DNA of 64,000 bases, taken from the NCBI GenBank assembly GCA_905182995.1, contig CAJJDP010000063.1:251846-315845 (forward strand), read 5' to 3'. This stretch comes from Paramecium octaurelia. Its lineage: Eukaryota; Ciliophora; Oligohymenophorea; Peniculida; Parameciidae. This document shows positions 11,389 through 22,589 of the stretch, one piece after another. The notes under the pieces were generated by a model. That model was not told where the DNA came from, ran no database searches, and was given only the letters and a program-made list of their open reading frames with translations. The stretch's first letter is position 1, and every line of letters begins with the position of its first letter. The translations under genes and the position numbers were made by a program.

Positions 11389-12800
11389 ATTATTAGTTAA
11401 TAAGAATTAATGATATATATAATGTATATGATGTTATATTCATTTCCATGAATTTCTAATGAATTTCTCATAAGTTGCTTCACTTTCTATTAGAGCACTA
11501 ATATCAGTTAAATATTCATTAAATTATTATTAAGTAACAGCTTAGACATCTTTCCAAATGTCATTAAAGTCTTTAGTAGCATCAGCAACAGTTTTGATAC
11601 CTAAGGTTACATCTTGACTCTTAGAAGCATCATAAAATTCTATAGAATTATTATGTTAAACTTACATTTAAGTTGTTAAATTGTAATTGACTATTATCCA
11701 TTTGATATTCTATTCCATAATTAATTTACTAGATCTGATCTAAATTAAGTAAGTGGTTCTTTATTTAAACATAATAACATACTTCTTAAAAAACTAATGA
11801 ATTCAACAAATGAGACTTCATCATCACAATTCTTATCAAAATATCTAAAGAGATTGTCATATTCTGTCTTAGTAAGTAAAAATCCGGATTCCTTCATAGC
11901 CCATTGGAATTCTTGTCTATTTAATGTTCCATTCTTATTTTTATCAGAATTAGCAAAGATTGTAGCCATTCTAATAACAGAATGTTAACCTTTCTTTATT
12001 AAATCAGCTCTAATTCGATTCAAAGTTTCTGAAGGTGGGGCTCTTGCAATTTGAAATACTGGATTAACATTTGCATTATTTCCAGATCCCATTAAAGCAA
12101 TCAATCCACAGATTTCATCATAACATAATCTTCCACTTTTATCAGCATCATATTTATTAAATAATGCTTAAATCTCTTTATCACTGAAAACACAGCCAAA
12201 CTTTTAAAGAGCCTAAGCAAATTAATAGATATCAATAGTCCCTTTATTTTCTAAATCAAAATACATAAATGCCTTCTTGGCTGTCTTACCTTCATCATCC
12301 TTTGTAACAGTCTTCTGTCTTATTTTTTCAAACAAAATGATTTCTAATTGAGCAAGTCTTTCTGGAGAAACATAATCAGCTCCTGATGTTACTCCCCAAG
12401 TAGATGTCAATAACTAGACATAATATGATAGAGAATACATCTGTAAAATATTCTTCTTTTTCACTGGGTAGAGTTGCGTTGCAGTCAGCATAATAATTCA
12501 GGAATTCATCTTCACTGATACTTTGACCGTCTTTGCTTCTTTTAGAGATGGCATTAACAAATTCTTTTGTAACTTGATCTGCAGTCTTTTATCTAGTTCT
12601 TACTCTTGGATGATTTTTTGATTGATAGAGTCTATATAAGCTTTCTAAAAGTAGTCTTCCTTGTCTTTGATGATCAAGGAATGCGAAGGTACTTCTGACA
12701 ACATTGATTCTTCTTTCACTCATATTCTCTCTTATGAGATTCACAAATTCAGCATAAGCTATATTTCCATCTTTATTTGAATCATATTTATCATAGACTG
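11389..12800. repeat. First copy of a 1,412-bp direct duplication (assembly joint)
   Basis: This block appears identical to 12802-14213, with one N at 12801 between them. It ends in mid-gene on the left of the N. The next copy restarts at the same internal point and continues into the unique 5' half of the gene. That is the pattern of two overlapping contig ends placed side by side, not of a biological tandem repeat. Annotators should use only the second copy. Confidence 0.9.
11440..12800 (-). other. Duplicated 3' part of the EF-hand gene (artefactual copy)
   Basis: Repeats the C-terminal two thirds of the EF-hand protein encoded at 12853-14433, including its two downstream introns and its stop codon (11440-11442). 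It lacks the first EF-hand and the start because the block ends at the N. Not a separate gene in my reading. Confidence 0.85.
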
Positions 12801-12801
12801 N
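12801..12801. other. Single-N scaffold joint
   Basis: One ambiguous base between two identical 1,412-bp blocks. Most likely a placeholder where contigs were joined without merging their overlap. Confidence 0.9.
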
Positions 12802-12852
12802 ATTATTAGTTAATAAGAATTAATGATATATATAATGTATATGATGTTATAT

Positions 12853-14433
12853 TCATTTCCATGAATTTCTAATGAATTTCTCATAAGTTGCTTCACTTTC
12901 TATTAGAGCACTAATATCAGTTAAATATTCATTAAATTATTATTAAGTAACAGCTTAGACATCTTTCCAAATGTCATTAAAGTCTTTAGTAGCATCAGCA
13001 ACAGTTTTGATACCTAAGGTTACATCTTGACTCTTAGAAGCATCATAAAATTCTATAGAATTATTATGTTAAACTTACATTTAAGTTGTTAAATTGTAAT
13101 TGACTATTATCCATTTGATATTCTATTCCATAATTAATTTACTAGATCTGATCTAAATTAAGTAAGTGGTTCTTTATTTAAACATAATAACATACTTCTT
13201 AAAAAACTAATGAATTCAACAAATGAGACTTCATCATCACAATTCTTATCAAAATATCTAAAGAGATTGTCATATTCTGTCTTAGTAAGTAAAAATCCGG
13301 ATTCCTTCATAGCCCATTGGAATTCTTGTCTATTTAATGTTCCATTCTTATTTTTATCAGAATTAGCAAAGATTGTAGCCATTCTAATAACAGAATGTTA
13401 ACCTTTCTTTATTAAATCAGCTCTAATTCGATTCAAAGTTTCTGAAGGTGGGGCTCTTGCAATTTGAAATACTGGATTAACATTTGCATTATTTCCAGAT
13501 CCCATTAAAGCAATCAATCCACAGATTTCATCATAACATAATCTTCCACTTTTATCAGCATCATATTTATTAAATAATGCTTAAATCTCTTTATCACTGA
13601 AAACACAGCCAAACTTTTAAAGAGCCTAAGCAAATTAATAGATATCAATAGTCCCTTTATTTTCTAAATCAAAATACATAAATGCCTTCTTGGCTGTCTT
13701 ACCTTCATCATCCTTTGTAACAGTCTTCTGTCTTATTTTTTCAAACAAAATGATTTCTAATTGAGCAAGTCTTTCTGGAGAAACATAATCAGCTCCTGAT
13801 GTTACTCCCCAAGTAGATGTCAATAACTAGACATAATATGATAGAGAATACATCTGTAAAATATTCTTCTTTTTCACTGGGTAGAGTTGCGTTGCAGTCA
13901 GCATAATAATTCAGGAATTCATCTTCACTGATACTTTGACCGTCTTTGCTTCTTTTAGAGATGGCATTAACAAATTCTTTTGTAACTTGATCTGCAGTCT
14001 TTTATCTAGTTCTTACTCTTGGATGATTTTTTGATTGATAGAGTCTATATAAGCTTTCTAAAAGTAGTCTTCCTTGTCTTTGATGATCAAGGAATGCGAA
14101 GGTACTTCTGACAACATTGATTCTTCTTTCACTCATATTCTCTCTTATGAGATTCACAAATTCAGCATAAGCTATATTTCCATCTTTATTTGAATCATAT
14201 TTATCATAGACTGCTCTCAATTCTTGAGTTGTTAGGAAGACACCTATTTTAGATAGAAACTTTTAGAATTCATCTTTATCCAAATAGCCTATATTAATAT
14301 AAATGATACCAGAATTATCTTTATCAAACTCTGCCATTAATTGGTACACTCCTTCCAAGTCATCTATTTTGCGAGCATGTAATTAGCCTCTTATTTTGTT
14401 TTGAATCAACTCTAATTTGTTTCTCCAATCCAT
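12853..14433 (-). CDS. EF-hand protein, calcyphosine-like, about 8 EF-hands
   Basis: 502 residues, introns at 14289-14309 (21 nt), 13827-13851 (25) and 13053-13078 (26). EF loops seen in order include FDKDNSGYLDKDEF, YDSNKDGNIAYAEF, SKDGQSISEDEF, FDLENKGTIDIYQF, YDADKSGRLCYDEI, SDKNKNGTLNRQEF and a weaker FDKNCDDEVSFVEF. One degenerate hand (FLDHQRQGRLLLE) lies after the second. Several loops keep the Asp/Asn and final Glu ligands. The tail is coiled and ends FIRNSWK. The layout resembles calcyphosine-type calcium sensors, common in cilia and cortex. The first intron is a multiple of three and stop-free. Removing it restores a canonical EF loop, which is why I splice it. The family name is approximate; calcium binding is likely. 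Confidence 0.85.
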
Positions 14434-14619
14434 CAGTTATTTTTTATATTATTAATATCAGATTTTGATTAACATCTTTGTTTTTATATAATTGAATAAT
14501 AATCAAAGAAAAAATCTAAAATAAAGAATAAAATATGAAGAGTTATAAGTTTATAGTGTTAAGAACTTGAATTACATGAATTGATATTGAATCACAAAAG
14601 AATACAGTGTTTACAGATT

Positions 14620-15000
14620 TCACAATTAGAAATAGTCGTCTAGTTGTAAATCAGCAGTTTGATTATCAATTGAGAAAGTTTCGAGTTAAATGTTAGAAAC
14701 AACTTTCTATGACTTTTTTTATGTTTCAAAATATTGTTATCTCACTTGGGTCATCCATTATCTTACTTAAGGATCCAATTGAGCTAGACAATATCACAAT
14801 ATGTTGATACCCTTCCAATCTTAATTAAAAGTACTATAAATTTTTGCTTCCTATGCAGTTGCTAGATTTTTCAATTATTATAGAAGTAATTCATGAGAAG
14901 AGTTCTCATATAAGATTTCATTCTGATTTGAATCATCATAGGGGATATCATCAAAAATCATTACTTTTAATTCTTCTAATTTGTTTATGTTAACAACCAT
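14620..15000 (-). CDS. Hypothetical small protein, 117 aa
   Basis: Complete frame from ATG at 15000 to TGA at 14620, with one 27-nt GTA...TAG intron at 14784-14810 that carries an in-frame TGA and so must be spliced. Start MVVNINKLEELKVMIFDDIP, acidic and Gln-rich, end DLQLDDYFQL. No domain recognised, no membrane segment. The gene lies 186 bp downstream of the EF-hand gene start on the same strand. Confidence 0.6.
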
Positions 15001-15403
15001 AAAATCTAAATACTTCTGTTAGTTCACTAATAATTCATTTATATTAATTTAGTAGTTTATTAAATATTTTCATTAATAATGGGTAAAGTTCACGTGCTAT
15101 TAAAATTTTCGTGATTTAAATTTACCTCCTATTTCTACCTCAATAATACTCTATCCTTCTCATAAAAAATAGGCTAAATTGGCAATTTAAGAATTAAGAA
15201 GCATTTCTTTCTTAAATCTGAGATTTTATTAAGAATTCCAAAACTCAATGTTCTATATGACATTTTTTCAAAAATTAAGGGTGATATAATTTTTGTATTA
15301 GAGTAGACATTTCCCAAGCAATTACAATTGCATAAATTAAATAATTAATTATAAAATCCAAATTTTGCAAATCCTTTATTTGTATATTAATTATTATTGG
15401 TAA
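15001..15403. other. Region upstream of the histidine kinase, no clear gene
   Basis: 403 bp between the divergent starts of a small gene and the histidine kinase. It probably holds both promoters. A stop-free stretch just upstream of 15404 could hide a short first exon of the kinase, but no ATG and intron pair fits cleanly. Confidence 0.4.
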
Positions 15404-17946
15404 ATGAAAGCAGTTAAGATGTGCTTGAAGGAATTCTTTCTGTAGAGTTAGATATAAGAACTATATAAAAATGAGAATTCTTTAAATAGTCTTACTCTCT
15501 AATTTATCTAGTCAGAATTGGAATAATGTTATTAAAATCGATAAATGGCCAAGGTTATTGTATAATTTAGGATTTCTATTGTGTTGCAAATACTAATAAA
15601 TTTAGTTTACATCATCAATACTTGTTTGTTATATTAATCTCCTGAGATAGTTAAATATAGATCAATATATATAGTTTGGATGTTAATCTCACTTGCAATA
15701 TAAAAGATTTCTAAGACATATTGGAATTCCCTAATTAATATACTAATTCTCATTAATAGTGTATTGAATGTGTTGCTGTATGCTTATTTTATGAAATTTG
15801 TTATCAACACCTAAGATAATATTGAAGATGTATTGAGCATTTCATTGATCTCTGGATTATAATAAGGATTGTTCTCAATAAGTTTTTTTTTAATCTAGTC
15901 TAACTATTTGATGCAGAGTTTAACCATCACTAGCTACTTTCTTACATTGATGGGAATATTTGAATAATTTTAAAATAATCGATTATGGTCACATTACATT
16001 CTATTATTGTTTACCTGCTATTTATTAAGATAGAATGAAAAAACAAGCAGACTGAATTATCTTTTAATCCACAAAACATAAACAAATTTAGAAGCATGCA
16101 AAAAATTATTTGATGAGACTGTTCCCGCATCAATTATAATATTAGAAGAAATTTCAACTTAAGATTGCTAAAAAAATGACATATTGAATTCAGCATCAAG
16201 TTAAAGAGAATAATTACACAGTCAGGAAAATAGATCAATGAATGTCACTTATTTTAACAAAAGTGCTTCGATTCATTTTGAAACTAATAATGAAGATACT
16301 CTGACAGAAAGACTACAACAAATAGAGATCATTAGTATGGACAATTCCATTTTAGATAAAGAAAGAAGGAAGTTTATAGAAAAAATATAAGACTTATAAT
16401 CTAAAATTTAAACAGAAATTTAATTAAATACTTATCACTCATTTGATTATTAACTTATATCTTTACATCATAAAATGTAATGTTAAAGAGTAAAAAATCC
16501 ATTTTATAATTATTAGTAAACAAAATAGGATAAACTATAATTTTATGATGCCCTTGCATAAGGTTGTCTCTGGGATGGAAAGCAATGTATCATGTTAATA
16601 TTGAACGATGCTACTGATCGCGAATTGCGATTATAACATTTAAAAGAATTAGATCACTACAAAGATAATCTCTTAGCCGCAGTATCTCATGATCTAAAGA
16701 CTCCTTTACATGTCTAAACACTCTTAACGAATGTGATCAAAACTAGTTTAGAAAATAAACAATAAATATATAAATCAGAAATAAAAGGTATTTATTTCTT
16801 AATCCTACTTTAGAAATCATTAACCATCTAGATGATATGTTAGCAAACCAGTAAATTCTAGCTACCATGATCAATGATCTTATCGATTATTCATAAATGA
16901 AGACCTAAGGATTGAGATTGAATCTAACGCATTTTAATCTATCCTCATGTGTATAATAAATTAGATAAATGTTTAAGACTTAAATAGAATTAAAAAACTT
17001 ATAGTTTATTATTACTGAGCTTAATGAGAAGGTTATTCTTTATTCAGATCAAACTAGATTATAACAAATACTTTTTAATTTAATTTCAAATGCAATTAAA
17101 TTTACCTTCTCCGGAAAGATATCCCTAACTATTGAAATCATCCAGACATATGAAACTAAATTGATCGAATTTACTGTATAAGACACAGGACTTGGGATAC
17201 CTGCTTAAATACAAAATTAACTATTCAAGGCTTACTCTACATTTAATTTAGGAAATCATAACCAAAAAGGAGTTGGATTAGGTTTAGTTATATCAAGGAA
17301 CCTTGTTGGTTTATTAGGTCCAAAACCGCAAATTGAATTATTTTCAAAAGAAAATTAAGGGTCTTCCTTCATTTTTAAAATCTATGCCAATATGTAAGAC
17401 AAGGAAATTGAACCATAAAATTCCAGTTATGAACAAGAATTTCCAGAGAACGATCCATCCCCAATTAAATAAATGCCTAGCTTTTCAATTTTTTAATAAT
17501 AGCAAAGGTTAAATCAAAAAGCTAAGACTCTTATAGATTTATCCAAACATCCTAAGAAACTACTAAAAATACTGATTGTGGACGACTAAACATTCAATTT
17601 GCAAGCTCTTAAATTAATTCTATAGAAAAGATTAGTAAAGCCATTTATAGATGAAGCATTGAATGGAGAAGAGGCAGTTTAAAAAGCAAAGAAACAATAA
17701 TATGACTTAATTTTCATGGATATTAATATGCCAATAATGAATGGCATTGAAGCAATTTAGCATATCAGAAAACTTGATGAAAAACAGTCACTTTAGTTAA
17801 AAAAACCAATAATATGTATTTTATCAGGTGGAAACGATGATTTTGATCAAAAATTAACAAAAAGAATCGGTGCTGATATGCATTTAGGAAAACCATTATA
17901 AATGAATGAGCTAACATTTCTCTTAGAGAAATATTAATTATTATGA
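15404..17946 (+). CDS. Membrane hybrid histidine kinase with C-terminal receiver domain
   Basis: 838 residues, one intron at 16788-16813 (26 nt). Residues about 45-235 hold several hydrophobic segments (IVLQILINLVYIINTCLLY, INILILINSVLNVLLYAYF, HYILLLFTCYLL), giving about six membrane helices and no recognised sensor domain. The HisKA helix LAAVSHDLKTPLH puts the phosphorylated His at residue 429. The HATPase part has FNLISNAIKF (N box), VQDTGLGIP (G1) and GVGLGLVIS (G2). The receiver has ILIVDDQ, the phosphoacceptor Asp at residue 764 in FMDINMPIMNG, and a terminal LGKPLQ (Lys). The key residues I looked for are present, so a working His-to-Asp phosphorelay is likely. Such hybrid kinases are known in ciliates but not in animals. 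The start at MKAVKMCLKEF is the first ATG in frame, though an upstream exon is possible. Confidence 0.9.
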
Positions 17947-18050
17947 TTAAATTTTAACATTATGTACGCAAGCATATTAAATTCAATACTTTTGCTTTAG
18001 TATTCTTATATAATAAATAATCTAAATAATCAAGTGAGTGTATTTATATA

Positions 18051-18566
18051 TCATCTCTTAATTTTCCTAACTTAGAGTAAATTACTCATCCAATCAAATT
18101 ATTTCTCATCTCTGTCATAAAATCCTTGAAAATATTTAATTTATTCTTTTTAAGAAAATTGTTTTGTTTTAAAAGCAGGAATTGGATAATTAAAACATTG
18201 CTTTGGGCATATGTCTAATAAAATTTTAGTTTCTTTCATATGAGATTGAGTTCGTTTTGATCTGCGCTGATTAGGAGTAGCAGTTCTTATTTGACTTCTA
18301 ATTCGAAATGATGAGTCTAAAGTGGATTTTTATGATTAAACTGGTCTAGGGTAGTTTTTATAAGGCTTCTCTTCTTTTTCATTCCAACCAGCATAAATAT
18401 CAAAGGTGTTTGATAGGAGGAATTGAGAACTGATTTATTCTAAGCATTATTATGCTCTTCTTTCTTAGCAAAGTCTTTAAGGGGATTCATTAAATTTGCA
18501 TTCATAATTTTCAGTAGGGTTCTCATTCTCATTATTAATAAGCTTTTGCCTTTGTCTTCTCGACAT
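18051..18566 (-). CDS. Hypothetical basic protein, 171 aa
   Basis: Intronless, complete, 172 codons. Start MSRRQRQKLINNENENP, then a central tract with FDIYAGWNEKEEKPYKNYP and RIRSQIRTATPNQRRSKRTQ. The C-terminal part has CPKQCFNYPIPAFKTKQF and ends QVRKIKR. Rich in Arg, Lys and Gln. No domain recognised. The short Pro/aromatic motifs are reminiscent of axonemal or cortical proteins, but that is only an impression. Ends 105 bp after the histidine kinase stop, in convergent orientation. Confidence 0.65.
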
Positions 18567-18814
18567 ACAAAGTGACCGTTAAACAAATAATATATAATAT
18601 TAATAGATTATTATTTAGAATCCACTTATGCTAGTTATTTGTAATGTTATAATCTTGAAATCTCTGAGAACTCAACCAAAATATCAAGCTTTTGATTATC
18701 AGTTGATACTTCCTTTATGAATATACAATTTTATTCCTTTTTAAAAATATGTTCTTTATTATGAAAAATAACCGCTGATTCCTTGTTATTATGATATATA
18801 TGTAGTCAAAAAAC
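18567..18814. other. Intergenic, nothing seen
   Basis: 248 bp of AT-rich sequence between an unknown gene start and the end of a divergent kinase gene. No ORF or RNA gene supported. Confidence 0.5.
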
Positions 18815-20631
18815 TCAGAGTTTGTATTTAAATAAGTAAATGAGATCTATTAACATAAATTAAATAATATATATTTTAAGTGTTTAACAATTTCTCGAGA
18901 GGAACAATATGAAAATTATGGGTATTTTTAGATTATATTTATAAATTAAGTTATAAATTAAATCTATTTTGAAAAGTGAGTAAGCATAAATTGTGTTTAT
19001 TGATTAATATTCAAAGTTGTTAATTAATTTCATCTTTAAATATTGCAAAAGATCCGATTCCTTTACTTATGTAGTATTTAGATATTTTGATTTATCTATG
19101 GTTGTGTTGTATTCTTAGAAATCTACATAAATGGATTTTTGAGAAGCGTTGGCATCATTGATTTCTTTCAAACTAATATCTTATGCTTATCATACAAGGC
19201 CATGTTATTGAGTTTATAGAAATTTACCTCACTCTCTATCTAATCATCAAAAACAAAAAATTATGTTTTAAAAAACTATTTGTGGAAGATCTAAATTCAG
19301 GATTCTTTGAGAGAATCTTTACTAAAAAACCCTTTTCGACATCATTTAATTAATCATCGCTAAATATACTAAGATTAATATCACATTTTCTATTCAATTC
19401 AAGTTAGTCTTTTCTATCCTTCTTTTCAAATAGAGGTTTACCTGTCAATCTAAGATGGATATAAAGACTTACAGAACATAGTATATCACTCCAGCACCAA
19501 AAATATCACAAAGAACTGAATATTTTGCATAATCAGAATCCTATTGAAAAATTTCTGGAGCAACAAATCCTGGAGTACCACACTTTGGATATGTGTATGG
19601 TTTAGAATCTACTGATTATGCCAAACTGAAATCTGCTATGACTAAGGACTCCAAATCTTTATTCATGAACAATATATCCTCTGGTTTAAGATCTCTATGC
19701 ATGATATTATGACTGTGAATAAACGTTAGGCCTTCAACCAATTATTTCATTATTGTTCTTATATCAGATCTACTGGAAAGTGTCTAACGCTTTTTCATCA
19801 AACAAGAGTGATCCTTCTTTGGCCAACTCCATTATCAAATAGTAATTTTGATTCCCTAAATAAAGTTCATGTAATTATAAGATATTTTAATGTTTTATTT
19901 CTAAAGAGTATACGCATAGTCTCTATCTCTATCTCTTATAGTAATTGTTTATTTCTATTTTTTTCTCATTGATACGTTATTAATTGAAGCATTTGGCTGC
20001 ATATTGTTTTTAAGTATATAAATTTAATAATTCCAGAACTGGAGCATATGATTCTTTCCCTAAAATTGAATCAGCTTGATATTCATCTTATGTTTTGACC
20101 TAAAATACATAGAAAGGCGCTTTGTTATTTTAGTATAAGTTCTCTAAGTTATTAATTGGTACCAAAATATTCATATTGCTCTCCACCTACTGAAAATATT
20201 ACTGATCTAATTGGTTTTTCTTGTAAGGCCACTCACTATATTTTCATATCTTAATTTATTTGGAATTATTGTTCAGGAATCCAAATAAAAGGAGGCTTAA
20301 AATCCTAAATTACACTTATACCTTTCCTATACAAATTTGATTCTTAAATAGATACACTGTTTATCAACATTTCATTTCAATATAATTTATTTTGATTAAT
20401 TTCTTATCGAAAATTGTAAATGTACCATGGACCCCTTCCAATAAATTTTTGTCTGATAAATAAACAATTATATATGCTTTTTTTAATCTACCGCTTATAA
20501 TTTTTTAAATCTCCATCGTGAACAGTTTGAGATTTTTGTCTCGTTTTTAATAATAAATTATGATAATTCTTATCGAAATCAAATCCTACTCTTTATGCTA
20601 ATCCATAATATTAACCCTACCCTTCATTCAT
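18815..20631 (-). pseudogene. Divergent protein kinase gene, frame-disrupted
   Basis: Kinase marks in order: ATP-site Lys in QYAAKCFN, LIMELAKEGSLL, DIRTIMKQLVEGLTFIHSH, HRDLKPED (Asn of the loop replaced by Asp), ADFSLA (DFG replaced by DFS), GTPGFVAPEIF, then YYVLLTGKPLF and LSKNPEFRSS. Introns of 23 nt with GTA...TAG ends fit in two places. At two places the reading frame slips by one base inside or beside a run of T (after GSLL, and after LKHNF) where no intron can be placed. N-terminal start MNEGQGQYYGLAQR; the C-terminal 100 residues are unrecognised. Either a pseudokinase gene in early decay or two homopolymer sequencing errors. The altered DFG and loop Asn suggest weak or no catalysis in either case. 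Confidence 0.7.
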
Positions 20632-20696
20632 TCAATATTTTCATTTAATACAATCATTTATTTCATTCATTTTAGTTTTTTTCAATATATATTAAA

Positions 20697-22031
20697 ATGA
20701 AAAACAAAAATAAATTATCTGAAGAGAGTTCCGTATATAGAAATGTTCCAACTGCTACTCAAGAACAGAATACTAGAAGAAATAGCTATTCTGTTCCCTC
20801 TAATAACACTGTAATTCAATAAATCTTCCACTTCTACACTAAATAAACATATGCTATAGGTGTAAATGCAACATTCGATAGACAATCTCAAGAGAGTAAT
20901 TAATTAAATTTAGCTAAATTCTTTCATTTTTGTAGAGATTTTAACATTAAATTTCTTAATAAGTAAGAACTCCAAGATCTATTTAAGAAATGTGCAACTA
21001 ATGGATAAAACATCAATTTATAATAGTTCGAATAATTATTTAGTTTGTTAGCATTATATCGAGGAATTGATTTGTGTGAATTCTATTCTGAACTTGGTTT
21101 TGATGTTTGGTTAAAAAACTAAAAGAAAATGAAATTGCTTGGTAAACCATTTTATATGAAAGATGATAGATAAAGATTCACAAAAGATGAACTTCATTAC
21201 GAATTCAAACTATTCCATCCTGATATTAAAGATGAAAATCTCATTAAAGAAATATTAAGATAAAGAAAATTAAAATCAGAAAATAATAAAAATAATGAAA
21301 GAGAGAAAAAAACAAAGCAAAAGTTGCAATTCGAACTAAAGTTTACAAGTGGAACTGAATTGATTGAAAAATATCCTGAAAAAATTCAATTAATATAACA
21401 GCTTCAAAAGAAAAAGGTAACACAACACATTAGTAACTTTAAACCTCTAACTAAGCTTACTTACAGTCTAAATGCTGCGCCAAAAGAATAAATTTATAAA
21501 AAAAAAACTCCGATTGTTACATGGGATGCTCTAAATGCTATTATACCCAATGATGATTTAATATTAAGCTTGATTGGTCCATAATAAGAGGAAGATTCAT
21601 ATTTAAGCAAGCTTGAATCAGGAAATAATTCATCAATCAATCAGCATCAAACTTTCCTATAAAATAATAGTAACCTATCACAGAAAGTAAGATCAATGTC
21701 TGATTCTAATCCTAATTATGCTAGAGATAATAATTAAATTATATCAGAGAGATAACATTAACCAAAGCTGAATTATCAGGAGTCACCCAGAATCAAGCCA
21801 CGTTTACGATACAATATTTTAGAATAATCTCCAATGTAAGTCGATTTATCAAATATATCAAACTAAGTTGACAAATCCCCTTTGAAAACCAAATTAAATA
21901 TCTCAATACTCAAAAGAGCAAATGAAATTTAACAATTAGAGGGACTGAAATAAAAATATCTCTTAGATTAAATTTTAAACAATTAATTGAAGAAGGAGTA
22001 ACTCAAAAAATCAAAAGTAATTCATATCTGA
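20697..22031 (+). CDS. Hypothetical protein, 444 aa
   Basis: One intronless open frame in ciliate code from MKNKNKLSEESSVY to TGA 22029-22031. Residues about 60-130 (LAKFFHFCRDFNIKFLNK, then LQQFEQLFSLLALYRG) look like a helical, EF-hand-like pair without clear calcium ligands. The middle is basic (REKKTKQKLQ), followed by PIVTWDALNAIIPNDD and a disordered Ser/Gln/Asn-rich C-terminal third. No family recognised. Transcribed divergently from the kinase gene, with 65 bp between the two starts. A short extension by splicing at the 3' end cannot be ruled out. Confidence 0.65.
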
Positions 22032-22589
22032 TATTAAGTTTTATATTATTAAGATTTGAATGCTCAACATTAGAAGTACTAAATAAATTATATTTTTATT
22101 TTATAAATCAAATTAATTTAGAAATTAAAGTTTTTAATAATTTAATAAAATTCTAATTTATAATTAGATAGCTTCATAAGCTTATTGCATTGCTTTTTGG
22201 AAATTCAATTATGAATATTGAATTAAATTCATTTACCATTTCAAATTTGATTGTAAATCATTGTAATGAAATCCAAACCACTGATTAAAATATTGACTAA
22301 TTGAAATAAATTAGTTCCTCATAGAAATTTTGTTGATAATCTTCTCAAATATATAAATTAATTAAAATTGGATTAATTGTTCATTTTATATATTAATTAT
22401 TTATATTAATTCAAAAATATAAAATCTTTTTTATATAGTTAATATATAGTTATTCTTTCGAACCTATAAGAGTATTTATGGTTGTTCTTTTAAGTGGAAT
22501 TTTCAAGTTATTTATTCATCAGAATTGAATTTATAGAGTAATAGATAAAAAAATGAATAAATTAGATATTGATATACTATAAAATAGAT
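22032..22589. other. Intergenic, nothing supported
   Basis: 558 bp of extremely AT-rich sequence between convergent genes. Scattered short stop-free stretches have no coding character. No RNA gene or repeat seen. Confidence 0.5.

Noticed and set aside
11797-13401. Two identical 63-codon plus-strand ORFs
   Set aside because: Antisense shadows of the EF-hand coding sequence in the duplicated block.
11389-14213. Direct 1.4-kb repeats read as a biological tandem gene duplication or as LTRs
   Set aside because: They contain host exons, abut a single N with no internal element, and break the gene exactly at the N. The same pattern recurs twice more in the window.
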